Positions 1-5,307 of a stretch of DNA of 6,586 bases are shown piece after piece. The notes under the pieces were generated by a model that worked only from the letters and a program-made list of their open reading frames with translations, ran no database searches and was not told the DNA's origin. The DNA is from Verrucomicrobiota bacterium (GTDB lineage Bacteria; Verrucomicrobiota; Verrucomicrobiia; Limisphaerales; JADLHS01): positions 1 through 6,586 of the forward strand of contig SCTL01000852.1 of the NCBI GenBank assembly GCA_004297495.1, given 5' to 3'. Position 1 is the stretch's first letter. Each line of letters begins with the position of its first letter. The position numbers and the translations under genes were made by a program.

Positions 1-361
1 GTTGTTGGTGAGCGCGCCGCCGCAAAGTTCGCGCGAAGCGTCGTCGGAAACACCGCTGGAAAATCCCCACGCGGTTGCGCCCACGGGGACGGAGAATTTC
101 GAGGAGCACTTCGATCCCCGCGCCGTGCAAACGGGTGGGCGCGCCTTGCGCGGCGGATCGCCCGGACACGAAACTCCTTCCAACACGACTGGTCGCGGCG
201 CGGGACATCGCGCGCGACGTTCAGTTTCGCGGCTGCGGCAGGGGCAGTTGCCACTGGACCTGGCCGGCAAAGGCCGCTTCGAGAAAAGCGAGCCGAACAT
301 TCACAAGGGTGAGGACCTGGACCAACCCACTTTCATCCGGCGCGGCGTGGCGTTGAATTGA
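1..361 (+). CDS. ftsZ: Cell division protein FtsZ, C-terminal end (5' partial)
   Basis: FtsZ is the tubulin-like GTPase that forms the cytoplasmic Z-ring at the division site. Only the last ~119 residues are in the window; the reading frame is open to the left edge, so the GTPase core lies outside. The visible part is a low-complexity linker (rich in P, S, T, G, E and R) followed by a basic stretch ending LRQGQLPLDL, then KGRFEKSEP, then the conserved C-terminal peptide EDLDQPTFIRR (311-343). That peptide has the D-x-P-x-[FI]-[IL]-R-[RK] pattern FtsZ uses to bind membrane anchors and regulators. It is followed by GVALN and a TGA stop. The tail resembles those I associate with Verrucomicrobiota FtsZ. 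Identification rests on the terminal ~45 residues only; the linker alone would not be diagnostic. The in-frame TTG at the left edge is not taken as a start. Confidence 0.88.
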   Translation, partial: LLVSAPPQSSREASSETPLENPHAVAPTGTENFEEHFDPRAVQTGGRALRGGSPGHETPSNTTGRGAGHRARRSVSRLRQGQLPLDLAGKGRFEKSEPNIHKGEDLDQPTFIRRGVALN

Positions 362-387
362 AATCAGCCAGACACTTCGTGTCGCTG

Positions 388-419
388 CTTCATCCGTGAA
401 AATTTATTCCGGGATGAAG
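388..419. terminator. Candidate bidirectional terminator hairpin between convergent genes
   Basis: CTTCATCC (388-395) and GGATGAAG (412-419) form a perfect 8-bp inverted repeat with a 16-nt AT-rich loop. A smaller hairpin, GACAC-TTC-GTGTC (371-383), lies just before it. Both sit in the 66-bp gap between the ftsZ stop and the stop of the leftward hydroxylase gene, where transcripts from both strands must end. No clean T-run follows on the plus strand. A run of A then T at 440-449, inside the hydroxylase 3' end, is not placed as an ideal terminator tail for either direction. The function is inferred from structure and position. Confidence 0.4.
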
Positions 420-427
420 GCCGTAGT

Positions 428-1231
428 TCACTTCTTGTAAAACTTTTTTTGCCACGCGGTTTGTTTCTTGCCGGCTTCGCGTAGAAACGGCGCGAGCGCG
501 CCGATGTTGAGCAGACGTTCGTTGAACCAGTGCCACGGCTGCCGGAGCGGGCGCGTGAAATCCACGAACAACACCACGCGATAACCGTCCGTGTCGTTCC
601 AGACTTCGTGATTGTAGGTGTCGTCGAAGATCAGCGCCTTGCCTTCGGTCCAGTTGCGAAAGTCGTTCCCGATGCGAATGCGCACGCGTTCGCGCGGCTC
701 AGGCACGAGCAGGCCGAGATGAAATCGCAGCACGCCGTTGTAAGCGCCGCGATGCGCCGGGATGTGTTTGTGCGGCGAGAGGATCGAGAAGAACGCCGTC
801 TTCATGCCGGGAATCTGGCCGAGCAGGCGCATCGTCTCGGGACAGCGCGTCGCGTTCTCGGTGCAATCCATCCCGATGCCAGCCAGGAAAAAAGTTTTCC
901 AGTCGTTGTCCGTCTGGATCGTGCTGACTTCCTTGAGAATGTCCTGAAAGCTCGGCATCTGGTCGCGATAAACCATCACGGCGTCCAGTTCGGCGCGGAT
1001 TTTTTTCCAATCGGCTTCTAACTCGGCGGCCCAGGGAAAAGTTTTGGTTTCGTAAATGTGCGGGTCGCCGTGAGCGGAAACTTTGGCGACAAAACTTTCC
1101 AGCGCGTCCTGCATCGCCAGCCCGAGACGGCCCGACCAAGTCTTTGGCGGGGCGAGCCGGTGCTTGCGGTCGCAGAGATTTTCCGTCGGCGGATGAGGTC
1201 GAGGAAGAACGGGCGTCGTGGTGGTGTTCAT
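428..1231 (-). CDS. Aspartyl/asparaginyl beta-hydroxylase family 2-oxoglutarate/Fe(II) dioxygenase
   Basis: A 267-residue protein of the AspH/LpxO dioxygenase family, which uses Fe(II), O2 and 2-oxoglutarate to hydroxylate a side chain or lipid acyl chain. An N-terminal region around 66-86 (PWAAELEADWKKIRAELDAV) resembles the family's usual start. The double-stranded beta-helix core spans about 145-230. By spacing to animal AspH, the metal ligands are H160 (in PAHRG) and H208 (in NHEVWN), and the 2-oxoglutarate contacts are R169 and H171 (LRFH) and R218. All are present, so the enzyme looks active. No signal peptide or membrane helix is visible, so it is probably cytosolic, which argues against an LpxO-type membrane enzyme. 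Residues 1-40 look unconserved and the Shine-Dalgarno is weak, so the true start could be M40. It lies 51 bp after the upstream membrane-protein gene and is convergent with ftsZ. The substrate is unknown. Confidence 0.87.
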   Translation of the reverse strand: MNTTTTPVLPRPHPPTENLCDRKHRLAPPKTWSGRLGLAMQDALESFVAKVSAHGDPHIYETKTFPWAAELEADWKKIRAELDAVMVYRDQMPSFQDILKEVSTIQTDNDWKTFFLAGIGMDCTENATRCPETMRLLGQIPGMKTAFFSILSPHKHIPAHRGAYNGVLRFHLGLLVPEPRERVRIRIGNDFRNWTEGKALIFDDTYNHEVWNDTDGYRVVLFVDFTRPLRQPWHWFNERLLNIGALAPFLREAGKKQTAWQKKFYKK

Positions 1232-1282
1232 GGCAAACCCGCGCAGAAGTAACCCGTGAGCCGCGCGACTTCAACCGTAAAT

Positions 1283-1672
1283 TCAATGCCCCGGCAGCAA
1301 CAGGTCCAGCGCAATGGCGATGACTGACAGCGCAAAGATGGCCAGATAGTTCCAGTCTTCCTGCGATTTGCGCACCGAGTTCAGCAGATACAGCGCAGCC
1401 TCGCGGTCGTCGGAGTCGAGCGTTTGTCCGTCGCGGATTTTTTCGATGATGCACGACTGGGCGATGGCGCGTTTGCGGCGCAGCGAAATGTAGTAGCGGT
1501 AAATGAAGAACACCATGTAACCGATGACGCCGAAATACCACACCGGCCGCACCCAGCCGGGATGAAATTTCTGAAACAGGATGATCGCGCGAAACGCGAC
1601 GGACGAAAGCAGGCCGATGAAAAACGCGACGAAGATAACTGGCTTTGGCAGAACTTTGGGAATTGTGTTCAT
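1283..1672 (-). CDS. Small hypothetical membrane protein, three predicted helices
   Basis: A 129-residue protein that I do not recognise as a named family. Hydrophobic segments lie at about 11-33, 41-61 and 108-126. Between helices 2 and 3 is a polar domain of about 45 residues. It opens with the basic cluster LRRKR (64-68), which should place this loop in the cytoplasm, and continues with a likely amphipathic stretch (DDREAALYLLNSVRKSQEDW). No catalytic motif or metal-binding cluster is visible. The ATG overlaps the TGA of ldh as ATGA (1669-1672), so translation is probably coupled to ldh, and the two are expected to be co-transcribed. The short C-terminus ends DLLLPGH right after the last helix. 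A role linked to lactate metabolism is possible from the coupling but is only an inference. Confidence 0.78.
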   Translation of the reverse strand: MNTIPKVLPKPVIFVAFFIGLLSSVAFRAIILFQKFHPGWVRPVWYFGVIGYMVFFIYRYYISLRRKRAIAQSCIIEKIRDGQTLDSDDREAALYLLNSVRKSQEDWNYLAIFALSVIAIALDLLLPGH

Positions 1673-2604
1673 AGCGATTCCACGGCCTCGCGGATCACGG
1701 CGGCGCTGCGCAGCAAACCCTTCTGCTCGGCGTCATCGAGTGGCAGCGCCATGGTCGTCATCACGCCGCGTCCGCCGACGAGCCGGGGCAGGGAGAGCGT
1801 CACGCCTTCGAGGCCGGGAAGATTTTCGATGCGGCAGGTCACGGTGAGAATCGCGCGCTGATCATGGAGCAAAACATCCACGAGTCGCGCCACCGCGCTG
1901 CCGATGCCGTAGTAAGTCGCGCCCTTGCCGGCGATGATTTGATACGCCGCGCGCCGCACCGCGCCGTCCATCTGGCACATTTGCTCGGGCGAAAGCGGCG
2001 TGCTTTGCACTTCGCTGAATTCTTTCAGGTTCATCCCGCCGATGGAAACCTGCGACCAGGTCAACACTTCCGAATCACCGTGCTCACCGATGACGTAGGC
2101 GTGGACGTGATGTGCATCAACGCCGAAATGCCGTCCGAGCAACGCGCGAAATCGCGCCGTGTCGAGCATCGTGCCCGAACCGATGACGCGCGAGAAATGC
2201 ACGCCGAGTTGGCTGGCGAACTTCGCGGCGAGATGCGTGAGAATGTCCACGGGATTGCTGACGACCAGCAGCACGGTGTCGGGCGCGTGTTGCAGGATCG
2301 AAGGCACGACTTGCGCAAGCACGGCGGCGTTGCGTTGGAGCAGTTGCAAGCGCGTCTCGCCCGGTTTCTGCGCCACGCCCGCCGCAACGACGACGACTTG
2401 CGCGCCGGTCAGGTCGGAGTATTCGCCGGCGCGCACGGTGAGCGGATGCGCGAACGGCACGGCGTGATAAATGTCGTTGGCCTCGGCCTCGGCGCGCGCT
2501 TTGTTCAAGTCAACGAGGACGATTTCGCGTCCGACGCCACGCATCACCAGCGCGAACGCCGACGCCGAGCCGACCATGCCGCATCCGACGATTCCAATTT
2601 TCAT
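1669..2604 (-). CDS. ldh: L-lactate dehydrogenase (NAD-dependent)
   Basis: A 311-residue cytosolic enzyme that interconverts pyruvate and L-lactate using NAD(H). With the ATG at 2604, residues 7-12 (GCGMVG) form the Rossmann nucleotide loop and D32 is the acidic residue that selects NAD over NADP. The mobile loop reads AQKPGETR: Q79 is the specificity position that is Gln in lactate and Arg in malate dehydrogenases, and R85 is the polarising Arg. Further active-site residues are N117 (SNPVD), D148 and R151 (LDTAR), the catalytic H175 (GEHGDSE) and T230. All are present and the length is normal for the family. A TTG at 2667 would add 21 residues and overlap the preceding stop as TTGA. I reject it because MKIGIVG is the natural N-terminus, although the ATG lacks a clear Shine-Dalgarno. 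It follows the oxidoreductase gene by 59 bp and overlaps the downstream membrane-protein gene by 4 bp. Confidence 0.92.
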   Translation of the reverse strand: MKIGIVGCGMVGSASAFALVMRGVGREIVLVDLNKARAEAEANDIYHAVPFAHPLTVRAGEYSDLTGAQVVVVAAGVAQKPGETRLQLLQRNAAVLAQVVPSILQHAPDTVLLVVSNPVDILTHLAAKFASQLGVHFSRVIGSGTMLDTARFRALLGRHFGVDAHHVHAYVIGEHGDSEVLTWSQVSIGGMNLKEFSEVQSTPLSPEQMCQMDGAVRRAAYQIIAGKGATYYGIGSAVARLVDVLLHDQRAILTVTCRIENLPGLEGVTLSLPRLVGGRGVMTTMALPLDDAEQKGLLRSAAVIREAVESL

Positions 2605-2663
2605 GGGAAAGTTTTGTGCGCGCAGGCTAACGCGTTGGGCGAGGCTTGGCAACCCAGCCGCGC

Positions 2664-4136
2664 TCAAACCCGCTCTGACACGACAAACGGAGCGCGATAC
2701 TCGCGCGTAAGCCGTGCGTTCGCCGCGTCGTTACGGATGAAGCGTTCCGTTTGCGGATTCATCGTCAGCACTTCGCCCAGCGTCGCGGGAGTCTTCTGCA
2801 AATCCACTGCGTTCGCTCCGAGATGTTCTTCCATCCTGCCCAACGCGTCGGCCATCACGGAATTGTTTTTCACCGCGTCGCGGATTTCGTCGGGCGAGTG
2901 CCGCTGGCCGAGTTGATAGGAAATGTTCCCCGTGTGGCATAGCGCTGCGGAGAGATGACCCTCCAACGCGTTCGCCGTGAGATCACTTTCCTTCCGGCTG
3001 CGCACGGCTTGGATGAAGTTCGCGAAATGACTTTCCGAGCCGGAAAACTTTTTGATCTCCTTGCCGTCTTTATCGAACGCCACCGCGCTGGTGTAACTCG
3101 GGATTTGCAGGTAGCCGCCCTCGCAATCAATCACCGCGCCGATATCCACGCCGCGATATTGATCCATCTTCGCCGTCGCCGAGCTGGCCGGCAGTCCACG
3201 CACTTCGAAGATGAGCGGGGCGGGCGCGTAATCGTGGAAAATAATCTGAGTGTTCGGCGTGGTGCCGTCATCCTCGTAACCGAGCCGTCCGCCGAGGCTG
3301 AACACGCGCGGCGAAAGCTCGTTCACACTCAACGCCCAGCGCGCGAGGTCCACCTGATGCACGCCCTGATTGCCGAGATCGCCGTTGCCCGTGGGCCAGA
3401 CCCAGTGCCAGTCATAGTGCAGTCGCTTGCGCATGATCGGTTCTTTCTGTGCCGGCCCGAACCAAAGATCAGCATCAATCGTCGGCGGAATCGCGAATGG
3501 CTTGTCGGCTTTGCCGATGCTCTCACGACGCTTGTAACAAAAGCCGCGCGCGCAAATGATCTTGCCGAGATTGCCCGCGCGTATCCACTCGATGCCTTCG
3601 CGCACGCCGTGGCCGGAACGAATCTGCGAGCCGGTCTGCACGATGCGTTGATACTTGTGCGCGGCCTCGACGACTTTGCGTCCTTCCCAGACGTTATGCG
3701 AAAGCGGCTTCTCCACATAGACATCTTTGCCCGCCTGCATCGCCCAGATTGCGCCGAGCGAATGCCAGTGGTTCGGCGTGGCGAGACTCACCGCGTCAAT
3801 GTCCGGACTCGCGAGCAATTTGCGGATGTCCTGAAAACCTTGAACCGTCGGCCCGTCGTCCTTGAGTTTTTGAATCGTCCGGTCGAGAACGTTTTGGTCC
3901 ACGTCGCACACCGCGACGAGCCGGACGCCTTTCACTTTGCTGAAACCTTCGAGGTGCGCCTTGCCGCGTCCGTTCAAGCCGATCACGGCCACGCGAATGT
4001 CTTCGTTCGCGCCGCGCACGCGCGCGTGGACGTTGCGCGGAGAAGTTTTGCAACTGGTGAACGTGGGAGTGACGGCAGCAGTCGCCGCCACGAGTGCGGA
4101 CGATTTGAGAAATTGCCGGCGCGTGAATTGGTTCAT
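2664..4136 (-). CDS. Gfo/Idh/MocA family oxidoreductase with Tat signal
   Basis: A 490-residue NAD(P)-dependent oxidoreductase of the glucose-fructose oxidoreductase / inositol dehydrogenase family. The N-terminus TRRQFLKSSALVAATAAV (5-22) is a twin-arginine export signal, so the protein should fold with cofactor in the cytoplasm and be exported. C29 in FTSC could be a weak lipobox. The Rossmann domain starts near residue 47, with the nucleotide loop GLNGRG (53-58). The family EKP motif is at 142-144. GNQGVHQVDLARW (255-267) carries the conserved His260 and Asp263 region of the C-terminal substrate domain. The end, LTREYRAPFVV, is typical of this subgroup. Sugars, inositols or their derivatives are usual substrates; the actual one cannot be read from sequence. 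It is the first gene after the repeat-bearing intergenic region, so it may begin a new transcript, but I could not place convincing -35/-10 boxes. A strong Shine-Dalgarno is also absent. Confidence 0.9.
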   Translation of the reverse strand: MNQFTRRQFLKSSALVAATAAVTPTFTSCKTSPRNVHARVRGANEDIRVAVIGLNGRGKAHLEGFSKVKGVRLVAVCDVDQNVLDRTIQKLKDDGPTVQGFQDIRKLLASPDIDAVSLATPNHWHSLGAIWAMQAGKDVYVEKPLSHNVWEGRKVVEAAHKYQRIVQTGSQIRSGHGVREGIEWIRAGNLGKIICARGFCYKRRESIGKADKPFAIPPTIDADLWFGPAQKEPIMRKRLHYDWHWVWPTGNGDLGNQGVHQVDLARWALSVNELSPRVFSLGGRLGYEDDGTTPNTQIIFHDYAPAPLIFEVRGLPASSATAKMDQYRGVDIGAVIDCEGGYLQIPSYTSAVAFDKDGKEIKKFSGSESHFANFIQAVRSRKESDLTANALEGHLSAALCHTGNISYQLGQRHSPDEIRDAVKNNSVMADALGRMEEHLGANAVDLQKTPATLGEVLTMNPQTERFIRNDAANARLTREYRAPFVVSERV

Positions 4137-4139
4137 GCT

Positions 4140-4163
4140 CTAGGGAAACATTGTGAACCCTAG
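4140..4163. promoter_or_regulatory. Inverted repeat upstream of oxidoreductase start, possible operator
   Basis: CTAGGG (4140-4145) and CCCTAG (4158-4163) are perfect 6-bp inverted arms around a 12-bp spacer. They begin 4 bp upstream of the oxidoreductase ATG, inside its expected leader. Position and symmetry would suit a repressor site or a leader hairpin near the ribosome-binding region. Arms of this length can occur by chance, so this is only a candidate. Confidence 0.2.
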
Positions 4164-4244
4164 TCTGACAAGCTGAACGAAGGTTTTATTCAGTTCGATT
4201 GCCGGGAGCGCCGGCCTCGGTGGCACTGCCGCAGCCGACGGACA

Positions 4245-4311
4245 GGAGCGCGGACGCCTCGTCCGCGCGAATCCTCAAAATGGAAACGCGCGGACGAGGC
4301 GTCCGCGCTCC
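4245..4311. repeat. REP/BIME-like palindromic repeat pair (25-bp perfect inverted arms)
   Basis: The left arm (4245-4269, beginning GGAGCGCGGACGCC) and the right arm (4287-4311) are perfect reverse complements over 25 bp, separated by 17 nt of AT-richer spacer. Each arm is itself a hairpin: GCGCGGAC-GCCTC-GTCCGCGC at 4248-4268 and GCGCGGAC-GAGGC-GTCCGCGC at 4288-4308, each an 8-bp stem with a 5-nt loop. The DNA can therefore fold as one long hairpin or two short ones, the architecture of paired REP (BIME) elements. It ends 3 bp from the batE stop codon, so in RNA it would be a very stable 3' structure that could stop transcription or protect the bat mRNA from exonucleases. The remaining ~108 bp of this 178-bp gap (4137-4244) hold no gene. 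Confidence 0.75.
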
Positions 4312-4314
4312 GTT

Positions 4315-5307
4315 CTAATCCGCCGGGTGTTCGCGCAAACTCACGGCAGCCACCGCGTCGCGCCTCACCCAACCCGTGCGCCGTCCGCCGTCGCTGACTT
4401 GCAGCCAGGAATCTTTTCGGTCCAGCACGCGCAATTCCGCGCCGTCATTCGCGGTGAACGCATTGGGAGATTCATCGAAGGGGCTGGTGCGCACGCTCGC
4501 GTCGTGCGCGGTGATGACGACGGTTTGATTACCGAGTTTGAACTGAGCCACGCCGGTCAGCAATGCGCCGAGGCCGACCGTCGCGACGACGGAGAGCAGC
4601 GTCCAGGTTTTCAGCGGCCCGGCCAGTTGCGGCTTGAGTTGCTTCGCGGCCAGCAATGCGAACGTGAGCCACAACGCCAGCGCGCCGAGGCCCGCCCACT
4701 CGTTTAAATTCAACGTCGCCAGACTGCGCTCGATCAGGCCGGCGTGAACGGTCGGCCCTTGCACTTGATTGCGGGCAAAGTGGAGATTGGCGCGTACGTC
4801 CGGGTCGCGCGGCGCGAGGTTCTCCGCCTGACGATACGCTGCGATGGCTCGCCCGATCTGGCCGGATTTGAAATACGCGTTACCAAGATTGAAATAGAGC
4901 GCGGGCGAAACCGAACCGGCTTGGGTCAACTTTTCATAAGCCGCCGCTGCGTCGGCAAATTTGTTTTGCGCGAAAAGTTTGTTTGCCGCGTCGAATTCGG
5001 TCGCCGGATTCTCCGCCGCCGAAGCGGAAACGAATTGGAGCGCAAATAGCACGACAACAAAAAAGGCGAATGTTAGAAGTGAATTGACGCCCGCCCTCAC
5101 CCCAGCCCTCTCCCCCGGGGAGAGGGAGGGCGAATCTGTGTTGCTTGAAAACTCGGTGGCGCGATTTGCAGTCGTCGCCGCTTGTTCATTTTTCCGAAAC
5201 GGCGTCGTGGAACCACGCGCGATCACAGCGCTAAAAACCTGCGAAGTTTTCTCCCTCTCTTGGGGGAGAGGGCCGGGGTGAGGGCGGACGTTCCACAAAC
5301 TTTTCAC
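4315..5307 (-). CDS. batE: BatE-like TPR/SH3 membrane protein carrying an in-frame repeat insertion
   Basis: A 330-residue envelope protein matching the BatE layout of Bat (aerotolerance) operons. A hydrophobic signal core at 77-92 ends in ASAA-E (about 95-99). TPR helices follow at about 102-165 (SPALYFNLGNAYFKSGQIGRAI is the clearest). There are two membrane helices at about 204-222 and 234-254, and a periplasmic-type bacterial SH3 domain at about 261-315 (VRTSP, then WLQV, then GWVRRDAV). TPRs suggest a scaffold role with other Bat proteins. The GTG at 5307 overlaps the batD stop as GTGA and has a strong AGGAGG 8 nt upstream, so this start is favoured. Residues 8-73 are encoded by a dispersed inverted-repeat element (see 5091-5287) and are not BatE-like. 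Without them a 263-residue protein with a normal signal peptide results. A GTG at 5100 is an alternative start giving 261 residues. Confidence 0.83.
   Translation of the reverse strand: MKSLWNVRPHPGPLPQEREKTSQVFSAVIARGSTTPFRKNEQAATTANRATEFSSNTDSPSLSPGERAGVRAGVNSLLTFAFFVVVLFALQFVSASAAENPATEFDAANKLFAQNKFADAAAAYEKLTQAGSVSPALYFNLGNAYFKSGQIGRAIAAYRQAENLAPRDPDVRANLHFARNQVQGPTVHAGLIERSLATLNLNEWAGLGALALWLTFALLAAKQLKPQLAGPLKTWTLLSVVATVGLGALLTGVAQFKLGNQTVVITAHDASVRTSPFDESPNAFTANDGAELRVLDRKDSWLQVSDGGRRTGWVRRDAVAAVSLREHPAD
5091..5287. repeat. Inverted-repeat element (MITE/RPE-like) inserted in frame within batE
   Basis: Two copies of a CCGCCCTCACCCC-type motif lie head to head. Positions 5091-5116 and 5262-5287 are reverse complements at 25 of 26 positions, and similarity continues through GAGAGGGAG toward 5128 and 5251. 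Each copy also folds on itself; the left one has a 10-bp stem (5106-5115 with 5117-5126). The ~122-bp interior matches nothing I recognise. This CCCTCACCCC..CCCTCTCCC motif is a known style of dispersed bacterial intergenic repeat. Here it sits in the coding frame of batE and encodes readable remnants (RPHPGPLPQERE on one side, SPSLSPGERAGVRAG on the other). GACG occurs directly outside both ends (5086-5089 and, overlapping the boundary base, 5287-5290), as expected of a short target duplication. Confidence 0.75.

Noticed and set aside
530..1021. Plus-strand open frame opposite the hydroxylase gene
   Set aside because: Antisense shadow of a gene with a complete catalytic residue set.
699..1541. 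A 280-codon minus-strand frame overlapping the hydroxylase and membrane-protein genes
   Set aside because: Arg-rich out-of-frame translation with no motifs; both overlapped genes are better supported.
1669..2604. Malate dehydrogenase as the identity of the dehydrogenase
   Set aside because: The specificity position is Gln (AQKPGETR) rather than the Arg of malate dehydrogenases.
2605..2667. N-terminal extension of lactate dehydrogenase from TTG at 2667 (TTGA overlap with the preceding stop)
   Set aside because: The 21 extra residues are not family-like, and the Rossmann strand begins at MKIGIVG as is normal for the family. Kept as an alternative start only.
1864..2916. A 350-codon plus-strand open frame across ldh and the oxidoreductase 3' end
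   Set aside because: It spans two well-supported minus-strand genes, and its translation is Arg/His/Ala-rich without motifs.
2955..4163. A 402-codon plus-strand open frame opposite the Gfo/Idh/MocA gene
   Set aside because: It mirrors a gene with full family motifs on the other strand. Its translation is rich in R, H, A and V with no recognisable domain, as expected of an antisense shadow in GC-rich DNA.
4137..4240. Sigma-70 promoter for the oxidoreductase gene
   Set aside because: TTGTCA and AT-rich hexamers occur, but no pair has acceptable -35/-10 spacing, so no promoter is called.
5091..5287. The inverted repeats as a simple intergenic terminator pair between batD and batE
   Set aside because: The strong AGGAGG and GTGA overlap place the batE start upstream of the repeats, and the region has no stop in the batE frame. 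The intergenic reading survives only if the GTG at 5100 is the sole start.
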